Shown here one piece after another: positions 1 through 6,264 of a DNA stretch of 9,104 nt. Source of the stretch: OMII01 sp044360225. GTDB lineage: Bacteria > Bdellovibrionota_C > UBA2361 > OMII01. Below the pieces are notes generated by a model. The model saw nothing but the letters and a program-made list of their open reading frames with translations. It had not been told where the DNA came from and did not search any database. The first letter of the stretch is position 1. Every line of letters starts with the position of its first letter. The position numbers and the translations under genes were made by a program. The stretch lies in assembly GCA_044360225.1 (NCBI GenBank), contig JBIKKR010000124.1, forward strand, positions 1 to 9,104, in the 5' to 3' direction.

Positions 1-904
1 GACCATCAGCGCTCTGTGCTCGTTGCGCAAAGATATCGAGGATCAGCATACTGCGATCAATAACCTTAAGCTCGGTAGAATTGGTAATCGAGCGCCACTG
101 TGAAGGTTTGAGTTCCGCATCAAAAATAAGAACCTCCGCTCCCAATCGCAGACAGCGGATAACAAGCTCTTGGAGTTTGCCACTCCCCATAAAGGTCTTT
201 GGATCAATTCGCCGTCGTTGCATCACAGTATCAACAACGGTGACCCCTGCCGTTCGAGCCAATTCACGTAGCTCAAGCATCGAGGTCTCTGGGTCTACGT
301 CTCCCTTATCGTACACCCCAACCAGCACCGCTCCGACCTGGTCACTGTCGAGGTGAATTACCTCAGAGGCAAGACTCTGCTCAATCGCCTCAACACGCTC
401 AAGAAAATTATCTTCATACGCACCAAGGTCTTTGACTACTTCGGTCATCGTCGTTGCCGAATCCTGTCCCTTCGCCGGCACCAGGTAGGCAAACGACATC
501 GACACTCGATTGGGTGCACTTCGAACGCTTGCGACCGCATCAAATCGCAAACGCTCAAGGTCGGCGTACACGTCATAAGGAATCGACGCCTGCTCCTTAT
601 CTCTAGAGAGGTCGGTAAAAACGAGGCGAATGTTCCGGAGACGCGAGCGCCCCAAACGGTAGCGCCCTAAGTCTGGAAGGTAGATGATCTCTTTTGTTCC
701 AAGTATCACTGCCTCGACCCGACCCTGGCGGTTGATCAGCACTCCGATCCGTCGCCGCAACTCCTGTGCAACGTTGAGCATTTCTCGAGCAAGCTCAAGC
801 GACACCAGCTCAGTCGCATCAACTGAGCGCTGGTACAGTTTGCGGACCGCCCTAAGCTCCGATGGAGCAAGTCCCCGTGAATTACCAAAAACTTCATCTG
901 CCAT
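1..904 (-). CDS. hflX: Ribosome-associated GTPase HflX, N-terminal part (cut by window edge)
   Basis: HflX is a P-loop GTPase that binds the large ribosomal subunit and splits or rescues stalled ribosomes. Reading from the ATG at 904-902 gives 301 codons open to base 2, so the 3' half lies outside the window. Residues 1 to about 165 form the extra N-terminal domain of long HflX proteins (FGNSRGL at 6-12, RIGVLINRQGRV at 52-63, a PDLGRYRLGRSRLR stretch at 77-90, FAYLVP at 138-143). Residues 190-296 are the family's nucleotide-binding HflX domain: MLELRELARTAG, RRIDPKTFMGSGKLQEL, LIFDAELKPSQWRSI and the signature DRSMLILDIFAQRA. The G1-G4 motifs would come next and are not visible. An AGGA lies 5 nt before the start. 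The methyltransferase-like gene ends 25 nt upstream on the same strand, so co-transcription is likely. The family call is secure; whether the GTPase domain is intact cannot be judged. Confidence 0.95.
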   Translation of the reverse strand, partial: MADEVFGNSRGLAPSELRAVRKLYQRSVDATELVSLELAREMLNVAQELRRRIGVLINRQGRVEAVILGTKEIIYLPDLGRYRLGRSRLRNIRLVFTDLSRDKEQASIPYDVYADLERLRFDAVASVRSAPNRVSMSFAYLVPAKGQDSATTMTEVVKDLGAYEDNFLERVEAIEQSLASEVIHLDSDQVGAVLVGVYDKGDVDPETSMLELRELARTAGVTVVDTVMQRRRIDPKTFMGSGKLQELVIRCLRLGAEVLIFDAELKPSQWRSITNSTELKVIDRSMLILDIFAQRAQSADG

Positions 905-929
905 AACATCCTGGCGCAGTCAGTGACGC

Positions 930-2075
930 CTATTTGCGACGCAGTACGAGTAGCTCAGCCGTTAGCGGCGCAGTTTGCCCACCCGACTGGGTGGCTGACT
1001 TAACGTAGCGCTCAGAGATCGAGCCTTCAATCCGCCAGAATCGCTGCAGACACTCACCTACCAGCGACTCTACTGCTGCCCGGTACTGCACCGTCCTGGA
1101 ACCCAACCGCCCCTGCCCTACACGCACTACGGCGCGGCCACCGGGCTGAACGACCCGAGCCATCTCGACCAGTACCTCGTTGGTCTGATCGCTCCATTCA
1201 GATACATCACGCGGCCCCTGACGCTTCTCCGGCATGTCCACACCAAGCCACCAGGTACGTAGCCACGATTGCAAGCCGTGCTCGATCAAGCCTGGCTGAT
1301 GCGGCGCGACGAGGGCTAGCTCAACAGAGCCGGTCTGAACACGATCCATCGACGCAGGATCAGAGAAGAACACCTCACGCTGTAACTTACTGGATCCAGC
1401 GAGCGCCGAAGGAACTCCGTCCTGGAGTAATGCCGCGGCTTTCTTGAGAACTCGCGCAGACACATGACGATACGACGGAACTTCACCTCTCTTGCGATTC
1501 AGAGCCGCTTGGGCATCTGGAGACAAACCCTCTGATGGTGATGTGTATGCTGAGAGGTACGCCGAAGTATGGCCATGGAGAATGCTCGCCATGATAAATG
1601 ATATAAACTCCGAGGACTCATCCGTCGAGGAACGTAGCGCTGACTTAACGTTCATCAACTCTCTGAATGTGTCAGAATCAAAGAAGTGCGGGAAAGGTCC
1701 TGTGTAGCTTTTGAGATCAACAGGTCGCTTGACCGGAATGAACTGAAGCCTCAGCGCTACCTCTGCTATGTCCGCTGGCGAGAGTCGGGCTCGTGCAAGC
1801 TTTACAAGGCTATGCTCCTGTTCACATCCAACAAAACCACGCCCTGCTACCGCCGCCTCGACTCCGACTATTCCCGTAGAGCAGAAAGGGTCGAGAACCA
1901 GCGAACCCTTCTTTGAGAAGCGCTCAATGACATACCGAGCGACATACGGTTTCCACGGAGCACAGTAATGGAAGGCACCCTGAAGGCTGTGGCCAGAGGT
2001 CGATGGACTGCCTGTGGGCAGGTTGAGTTCCTCGTTGAATTGCTCTGGCTGAACTAATCGTAAAACTGCTGACAT
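930..2075 (-). CDS. DNA methyltransferase-fold protein with degenerate catalytic motif
   Basis: The product is 381 aa from the ATG at 2075-2073. I prefer this start because AGGA lies 6 nt upstream; an in-frame ATG at 2093 and TTG at 2105 lack a ribosome binding site. The layout matches orphan N4-cytosine/N6-adenine DNA methylases of the HPYPAKFPP type. FHYCAPWKPYVARYVIERFS (35-54) precedes a SAM-binding motif I, LDPFCSTGIVGVEA (61-74). An acidic loop follows, VGCEQE (82-87), then the family's middle segment ILHGHTSAYLSAY (165-177), and a late strand VVQPGGRAVVRVG (308-320) that usually follows the catalytic site. Where the (D/N/S)PP(Y/W) motif belongs (about 251-263) it reads VELALVAPHQPGL, so the catalytic tetrapeptide is missing. 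Motif I also has S-T-G in place of the usual G-S/T-G. It could be a non-catalytic SAM- or nucleic-acid-binding relative. No restriction endonuclease gene is adjacent. It is probably co-transcribed with hflX and is preceded by a structured leader. The fold is well supported; substrate and activity are unknown. Confidence 0.75.
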   Translation of the reverse strand: MSAVLRLVQPEQFNEELNLPTGSPSTSGHSLQGAFHYCAPWKPYVARYVIERFSKKGSLVLDPFCSTGIVGVEAAVAGRGFVGCEQEHSLVKLARARLSPADIAEVALRLQFIPVKRPVDLKSYTGPFPHFFDSDTFRELMNVKSALRSSTDESSEFISFIMASILHGHTSAYLSAYTSPSEGLSPDAQAALNRKRGEVPSYRHVSARVLKKAAALLQDGVPSALAGSSKLQREVFFSDPASMDRVQTGSVELALVAPHQPGLIEHGLQSWLRTWWLGVDMPEKRQGPRDVSEWSDQTNEVLVEMARVVQPGGRAVVRVGQGRLGSRTVQYRAAVESLVGECLQRFWRIEGSISERYVKSATQSGGQTAPLTAELLVLRRK

Positions 2076-2103
2076 GGTTTTTCCTAAACCCATTACACTT
2101 TGC

Positions 2104-2257
2104 AAAAACGGTGAAGCACTGCGAACTGCTCTGGGTTACCCCCCTAGTTCACCATACTTCCGAACCCTACAAAACCTGAAATCTGCCAACATAACCCGCA
2201 TCACGGGGCAGCTCCAGGTTGCCGTCTTTAACCGGCATTCCCTGACTATAAAGACGG
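2104..2257 (-). promoter_or_regulatory. Structured leader: three hairpins and a T5 tract ahead of the methyltransferase-like gene
   Basis: Three hairpins follow one another in the gene's direction. H1 pairs 2257-2249 with 2230-2222 (9 bp, perfect, 18-nt loop). H2 spans 2220-2173 and is nested: AACCTG/CAGGTT, then CTGC/GCAG, then CCCG/CGGG around a 5-nt loop, 14 bp in all. H3 is either GAACT/AGTTC (2150-2146 with 2127-2123) with an inner GGG-GTAA-CCC tetraloop, or the exclusive alternative GGTGAA/TTCACC (2153-2148 with 2115-2110). The alternative is followed by G and then T5 (2108-2104), which resembles an intrinsic terminator. The chosen start codon lies 28 nt beyond the T5 tract. This arrangement fits a cis-regulatory leader, or a small RNA ending in its own terminator. 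No known riboswitch class was recognised. Pairings were found by hand, without energies or homologues. Confidence 0.4.
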
Positions 2258-2532
2258 GCCCCCGCAGCGGCTATCAATTACTTGGCAAACGGAGTTCTTA
2301 GTACAAGATTCTTAAAACTTGCTAATAAGCTGGTATTACTAGGCTTTATAGCTCATATCGACCGTCCGAGACTCGACGACTTTTTTTCGAAACAGTGTCT
2401 GCAATCCTTAGAAAACTCGCCCAACTGATATTCATCCTAGCTTCAGTGGTGGAGCAAATCCGCAGGGCGGCTCTCAGAACTCTCGGCGCTCGGATAGAGA
2501 TCGGATCAGACTGCCGGAAACCTTGGGGAACA
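2258..2532. other. Gene-free stretch, nothing recognised
   Basis: No convincing gene on either strand. The open frames here lack a ribosome binding site and any recognisable domain. A TATAAA box at 2350-2345 (minus strand) resembles a -10 element for the methyltransferase-like/hflX transcript, but I see no matching -35. On the plus strand a weak bulged stem (2363-2378) precedes a T7 run (2381-2387). That could end a plus-strand RNA, but no plus-strand gene lies upstream. Confidence 0.4.
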
Positions 2533-2617
2533 ACCCCTTCGCCAATCTTGGTGCTATGCTTTCTGGAAAGAAGGGGTAGTCTGGGGAGTTTTGGATTGCG
2601 ATCGCTGCCCCAAAGAC
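2533..2617. repeat. Two adjacent hairpins abutting the 184-bp fold-back element
   Basis: The first hairpin has perfect 8-bp arms, ACCCCTTC (2533-2540) and GAAGGGGT (2570-2577), around a 29-nt loop. The second spans 2579-2617: GTCT pairs with AGAC and GGGG with CCCC, with a 2-nt AA bulge on one side and an internal loop containing the octamer GCGATCGC (2598-2605). The second stem ends exactly where the 19-bp terminal repeat begins at 2618. They lie downstream of the TPR gene and could belong to its transcript's 3' end. Neither has a T tract, so they are not classical intrinsic terminators. Confidence 0.4.
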
Positions 2618-2801
2618 CTAGAAGCCATCTCAAAAACCCCCTGGGCTGCGGCTCGCTGCGCTACGAGATCGCGTCGTCTTCGGGAGAAACCGTGCTCGCT
2701 GTATCGCAGCGGATACACCTGCGCGCGTTTTCTCCCTGCATTCTCGCGCTCTCGTAGCTCGCAGAGCCTCGCCTGCATGGTATTTTTGAGATGGCTTCTA
2801 G
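2618..2801. mobile_element. 184-bp fold-back (MITE-like) element with perfect 19-bp terminal inverted repeats
   Basis: The ends are exact inverted copies: CTAGAAGCCATCTCAAAAA at 2618-2636 and its complement at 2783-2801. The palindrome continues inward imperfectly. CTACGAGA at 2661-2668 pairs with 2750-2757, GGGAGAAA at 2682-2689 pairs with 2729-2736, and the apex is TGTATC (2700-2705)/GATACA (2712-2717) around a 6-nt loop. The whole element can therefore fold as one long hairpin on either strand. It encodes no transposase. The ends resemble insertion-sequence termini of the GAGGCTGTCTCAAAA kind, from memory and unsearched. Both ends are bounded by CTAG, compatible with a CTAG or TA target duplication, although these bases also belong to the palindrome. 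The right end overlaps the last codons and supplies the TAG stop of the TPR gene, so insertion may have trimmed that gene. A plain 3' stem structure is the alternative. Confidence 0.6.
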
Positions 2802-3766
2802 TCAAACAGCGAGATGCCTAGCGAATCGAGGTTTTTCTGAGCGACCTCTAATTCCGGCTGCAACGATAGCGCCAACCGGAACTCCTCTCTGGCTTCAGCC
2901 GCCCGCCCCAGCCTCTGATAGAGCACCCCGAGATTGTTGTGGGCGTAGGCATTCGAACTGTCCTGGGCGATGGCGTGCCGCAGATTCTTTTCTGCCTCTT
3001 CCATCTTACCTAACTCCAATTGAGCACGCCCAAGAGAGCTCCAGATGCGAGGGTTAGCAGGCTCAAGTTGCGCAGCCTTCTCAAGCACTCCCACCGCTTC
3101 CTGATAGCGACTCCGTTCAATCAGCACAATCCCCAGATTAATTCGGGCGATCACATTCGAAGGCGCCGCATCCACAACCCTCTTGAGCGATGCCTCAGCG
3201 AGTGCGTGCTCACCTAACCGCTCGTACACCTCTGCGAGCCCCAAATGAACCCGAATATCGGCTGGCCTCAACTCTGCTGCACGCTGCAGGGATTGGCGTG
3301 CCTCATGGTAGTGCCCCAGACAGGTTCGCGTTATGCCTAAGAGATACTGCGCATCAAAATTCTTGGAATCGGCCTCAGCTGCTCGCTTGTAGGCATTCAA
3401 AGCTGATTCCGGACGCTTGAGCTGGTCGTACAAAACCCCCAAGTTGTAAAACGTTACAGAGTTGCCCGGTTCGAGCTCTCCAGCCTTCTCTAAAATATCA
3501 GCAGCATCGTTGAGCTTGCGTTGCTTTTCAAGGATCAAAGCGATGCCCTGCAGCGCAGGCACACTCTTAGGATTCCCATTCAGCACCTGCTCGTAGCTCT
3601 CTCTGGCAGCGGATACCTCCCCTCGCTGCAGAAGCGCCCCTGCCAACCCTATCGTAAAGTGTGCATCATCCTTTAGTCGCACAGCTTCACGAAGCTGCTT
3701 TTCCGCACCATCAAGGTCTCCCTTCTTTTGGTAGGCTAGGCCGAGGTTAAAGTGCGCCTCGGCCAT
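2798..3766 (-). CDS. TPR-repeat protein, main body
   Basis: The 322 residues from the ATG at 3766 are almost entirely nine consecutive 34-residue tetratricopeptide repeats. They start near residues 2, 35, 69, 103, 137, 171, 205, 239 and 273, with the usual W/L-G-Y-A-F/A-P pattern, for example AEAHFNLGLAYQKKGDLDGA and NAYAHNNLGVLYQRLGRAAEA. Such superhelical scaffolds mediate protein-protein contacts; the partner is unknown. The ATG at 3766 is probably not the true start. It has no ribosome binding site, and the same frame continues upstream with repeat-like sequence (RIELYKQAQTLCPK) completing an earlier TPR half. The natural N-terminus, with signal peptide, lies in another frame at 3968-3792. 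Removing one G from the five-G run (3819-3815) would fuse the two into about 389 aa. The TAG stop lies inside the terminal repeat of the 184-bp fold-back element. The gene follows the aminotransferase closely. The TPR call is secure; whether the full-length protein is made is not known. Confidence 0.85.
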   Translation of the reverse strand: MAEAHFNLGLAYQKKGDLDGAEKQLREAVRLKDDAHFTIGLAGALLQRGEVSAARESYEQVLNGNPKSVPALQGIALILEKQRKLNDAADILEKAGELEPGNSVTFYNLGVLYDQLKRPESALNAYKRAAEADSKNFDAQYLLGITRTCLGHYHEARQSLQRAAELRPADIRVHLGLAEVYERLGEHALAEASLKRVVDAAPSNVIARINLGIVLIERSRYQEAVGVLEKAAQLEPANPRIWSSLGRAQLELGKMEEAEKNLRHAIAQDSSNAYAHNNLGVLYQRLGRAAEAREEFRLALSLQPELEVAQKNLDSLGISLFD

Positions 3767-3791
3767 CTTTGGGCAGAGTGTCTGGGCCTGT

Positions 3792-3968
3792 TTATACAGC
3801 TCGATCCTCGCGTGCCCCCTCCCCGAGTTCGAGAGCTCGTTTCACCAGCTGCGCCGACTGAACGCAATCCTCGTCAGCGATGGCCACTGTCGCCACGCAC
3901 AGCACCACACACACCGCCCCTAGTGTCCGAACTATCTCAACGAATGCCTGCAGCGTTCTGCGGTTCAT
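3792..3968 (-). pseudogene. Signal-peptide-bearing N-terminal fragment of the TPR protein (frameshifted)
   Basis: The ATG at 3968-3966 is preceded by a strong ribosome binding site (AGGAAGAG about 5 nt upstream) and lies 17 nt after the aminotransferase stop, so this is the likely real start of the TPR gene. It encodes 58 aa. A basic n-region (MNRRTLQAFVEIVR) and hydrophobic core (TLGAVCVVLCVATVAIA) end in a signal-peptidase-I-like AIA|DE site, followed by DCVQSAQLVKRALELGEG and then TAA at 3794-3792. The TPR frame overlaps it. Skipping one base in the G run at 3819-3815 joins ELGEG to HARIELYKQAQTLCPK and restores a complete first TPR. This may be a sequencing or assembly error, a phase-variable tract, a +1 translational shift, or genuine decay. 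With the shift repaired, the product would be a periplasmic or exported TPR protein. Confidence 0.75.
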
Positions 3969-3985
3969 TAACTCTTCCTACTCCC

Positions 3986-5224
3986 CTAGCGTACACCTCG
4001 TAGAGCATTAACCACGTCGCGCAATCTCTCCTCATTGAGAACAGCAGCAAATCGCAGTCTCGTATCACACGCTTCACCAAAACCAGCACCAGGTGAGGCT
4101 ACCACACCTGCTTCAACCAAAAGATGTCTGGCCACATTGACCGACCGGAACCTGGACTCTCCGCCAATTGCTCCCAGTTGTTCTGGGTACTGCACCCAGA
4201 GACAGGCTCCAGCTCGAGGTTGCGTTACACTCCACCCAAGCTCATGCAAACCGACACTCAGCACCTTGAGCCTACGCTGATAGGCGTGCACCGTCGGAGC
4301 CACAAGATTCTCGGAAGCTGTGAGTGCCTGCGACGCCGCGTACTGAAGCGGCAAAAACAATCCGTAGTCAGCCTGAGATTTCAGCCGAGCGACCGCAGTT
4401 ACAACATCTTTGGCACCTACCAATGCCCCCACGCGCCACCCTGGAACATTGTAAGCCTTAGATAGCGAATACACCTCAACGCAATGCGCCCCAGTGTGAG
4501 TCGCCCACAGAGCACTCTCTGCAGCCTCTCCAGAGAAACACATCTCCCCGTACACAAAATCATTAACGATGGTGACCGAGTGGCGCGCGCATACTTTACC
4601 TACCTCGTACCACCACTCTCGCGAGACGACTGCGCCTGCGGGATTGGATGGGAAATTGAGCAACAAGACCTTCGCGCGTGATGAGACCAGGAGCCGGGAG
4701 AGCTCCTCTGCGGCCTCGGTCGGAGCACTTGAAGCTTGCCACGCAATACTCCTCCCTCCAGCGAGCGCCACTGCCGATGGGTGCGCTGGGTACGACGGTG
4801 TTGGGATCACTACAGCATCCCCTCGCTGCACAAGCACCCTCAGTGCATGGAAGGTCGCATCTTTACTTCCAAGACACACACACACCTGCGTTTCAGGATC
4901 GAGCTGCTGCCCAAAACGGGTCTCGTACTTTTGACTGAACGCCTCCCGCAACCGACGCACTCCACGCGAGACCGCGTAACGATGGTTAGCGGTCTTGGTC
5001 ACTGATTCAAGGAGTCGATCAAGAACCATTCGGGGAGGTGGGAGATCCGGATTCACCATTGAAAGATCCCACACTGCGGTACCGTCCACAGCCCGTTTGT
5101 GCTGTAATCGTCTGATACCATCGAGCTCTTCGTGGAGACTAGCCTGATACGGATCAAGCAAGCCGAGGCTCAAATCTTCATCCTTAGTGGAAGAACAGAG
5201 CGCTTCACCACCCGGAGGCTTCAT
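3986..5224 (-). CDS. alaC: Class I/II PLP-dependent aminotransferase, AlaC-like
   Basis: This is a cytoplasmic fold-type-I aminotransferase, closest in my memory to E. coli AlaC (glutamate-pyruvate transaminase, alanine synthesis). From the ATG at 5224 it has 412 aa, the length of E. coli AlaC. A TTG at 5233 is an alternative start, and neither has a well-spaced ribosome binding site. Visible motifs are LSMVNPD (54-60) and HRYAVSRGVRRLR (81-93), corresponding to GYSTSRGIPRLR in AlaC. Also present are GSKD (119-122), the stacking PTPSYP (141-146), LNFPSNPAG (189-197) with N194, and NDFVYGE (221-227) with D222 for the pyridine nitrogen. The PLP lysine K256 is in YSLSKAYNVPGWRVG, followed by KSQADYGLFLPLQ (282-294) and the carboxylate-binding R391 in TRLRF. 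All catalytic residues are present. LL-diaminopimelate aminotransferase and other AlaC/DapL relatives cannot be excluded as the true specificity. The TPR gene starts 17 nt downstream. The 247 nt upstream hold no gene or clear promoter that I can support. Confidence 0.85.
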   Translation of the reverse strand: MKPPGGEALCSSTKDEDLSLGLLDPYQASLHEELDGIRRLQHKRAVDGTAVWDLSMVNPDLPPPRMVLDRLLESVTKTANHRYAVSRGVRRLREAFSQKYETRFGQQLDPETQVCVCLGSKDATFHALRVLVQRGDAVVIPTPSYPAHPSAVALAGGRSIAWQASSAPTEAAEELSRLLVSSRAKVLLLNFPSNPAGAVVSREWWYEVGKVCARHSVTIVNDFVYGEMCFSGEAAESALWATHTGAHCVEVYSLSKAYNVPGWRVGALVGAKDVVTAVARLKSQADYGLFLPLQYAASQALTASENLVAPTVHAYQRRLKVLSVGLHELGWSVTQPRAGACLWVQYPEQLGAIGGESRFRSVNVARHLLVEAGVVASPGAGFGEACDTRLRFAAVLNEERLRDVVNALRGVR

Positions 5225-5471
5225 ACCTTTCAATCCCTAACACGCACACTACGCCACGAGGCACTTAGACACGCGCCCTCGCTGAAGGCTCGCTAGCAGG
5301 GTGACCACAACCACCACTCACCTTCGGAGCGCATAGTATGCTAACGCGCAGAATTTCACCAGAGAAGGCTCATCGGCCCCAGGACGTCGGCCTTATCGTC
5401 CGTTTTAAAGGACCACACATGCGCGGCACGTCATGTTTTCAATGAGGTTAACGCCCTCTACTCGCTGCACG

Positions 5472-6113
5472 TTAATGCCGTGCGCGCGGCGCAACCACAT
5501 TAAATATGTACACCGCTGGACCAACCTTACCTTTGACCCGTATTTTTTCGGTTAGCATACCTACCTGTGGATTCAGGGAACCTGAACGCACCGCCATAAG
5601 ATGCGATTCGGATATCGAGACCACCGTATCCACATTTACACTTTTCTCGGTAGCGATGTACCCCTGAGTCTCATCCCAGGTTACCGCGACCTCCCGAGAC
5701 AGAGGCTTGGTTGAGGGGCTATCACCACGCCAGTCAAATAAGAATCGCTCTCCCGAATTGGTGAAATCAAAAACGAACGTACCGGTCAAAAAGGGCTTTA
5801 AACGAGCCGCAGCTCGGCTGGCTCGCTCAGGCAGCTCTTCGCATACCACGTCTCTCGCTGTTTCGATCGCCTTGCGCTGTGTCGGGGCAGGCTCGTTCTC
5901 CTCCTCCTCTTCATCGAGCTCCTCATCGAGAGGCTCAGGCTCCGTCCCCGCGGGCTGGTTCGTCCAGGTATCCTCGTCTTCATCTGATACTCGATTCCTT
6001 CGCCTCTGAGCCTGTGCGAGATCGTCATCCGATAACTCCTCCTCGATCATCAGGGGCAACTTCCCTTCCTCGTCTGGTACTCGCGAAGCCTCATCTATCT
6101 TTTCATCAGTCAT
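5472..6113 (-). CDS. SCP2 sterol-carrier-fold protein with acidic N-terminal tail
   Basis: The 213-aa product has two parts. Residues 1 to about 85 are low-complexity and strongly acidic (a run of D/E at 62-74, DDDLAQAQRRRN at 29-40, DEDEDTW at 44-50) and probably disordered. Residues about 95-208 match the SCP2/sterol-carrier fold: LKPFLTGTFVFDFTNSGERF (105-124), FDWRG, then the family's NVDTVVSISESHLMAVRSGSLNP (160-182) and the terminal GMLTEKIRVKGKVGPAVYIF (185-204), where SCP2 domains carry a G-k-i-kGd strand and helix. SCP2 domains provide a hydrophobic lipid or acyl-CoA binding pocket; the ligand here is unknown. No signal peptide or membrane segment is seen, so it is probably cytoplasmic. 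The start ATG at 6113 has no obvious ribosome binding site. It is divergent from coaE across about 150 nt. The fold assignment rests on pattern, not a search. Confidence 0.7.
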   Translation of the reverse strand: MTDEKIDEASRVPDEEGKLPLMIEEELSDDDLAQAQRRRNRVSDEDEDTWTNQPAGTEPEPLDEELDEEEEENEPAPTQRKAIETARDVVCEELPERASRAAARLKPFLTGTFVFDFTNSGERFLFDWRGDSPSTKPLSREVAVTWDETQGYIATEKSVNVDTVVSISESHLMAVRSGSLNPQVGMLTEKIRVKGKVGPAVYIFNVVAPRARH

Positions 6114-6264
6114 ACTATTAACCCGTTAGCTGCAAACCACACTATTTTTCCTATGATGCCACCATAGCGGGAGTTGCGCTTCTAGAAAAGAGTTGCTGGC
6201 AGGATGCTGCGTACTCTCATCTTCTGGATTGCTCCACTCCTGTCCTCATGCAAATGTACCATCG

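Noticed and set aside
930..2075. Complete restriction-modification system
   Set aside because: No endonuclease or specificity gene is adjacent and the methylase catalytic motif is missing.
2363..2387. Stem followed by T7 on the plus strand, resembling a terminator
   Set aside because: The stem is short and bulged and there is no plus-strand gene upstream; kept only as a note in the intergenic entry.
2598..2605. GCGATCGC octamer, the cyanobacterial HIP1 motif
   Set aside because: I noticed only this occurrence, in a hairpin loop, and nothing else suggests a cyanobacterium.
2345..2633. 95-codon minus-strand open frame between the fold-back element and the methyltransferase-like gene
   Set aside because: Arg/Ser/Leu-rich composition without motifs, no ribosome binding site, and overlap with hairpins and the element end.
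2395..2757. 120-codon plus-strand open frame
   Set aside because: No ribosome binding site, no recognisable domain, and its second half runs through the palindromic element; best explained as chance.
2618..2801. Integron attC-like site
   Set aside because: It is a long hairpin, but the conserved attC core ends (RYYYAAC/GTTRRRY) are absent and no integrase or cassette array is present.
5339..5446. 35-codon plus-strand open frame with ATG in the aminotransferase/SCP2 gap
   Set aside because: No ribosome binding site or recognisable sequence; too short to support.
6193..6264. 24-residue N-terminal extension of CoaE from the upstream ATG
   Set aside because: Cysteine/serine-rich residues unlike the family; the P-loop is correctly placed only with the start at 6265.
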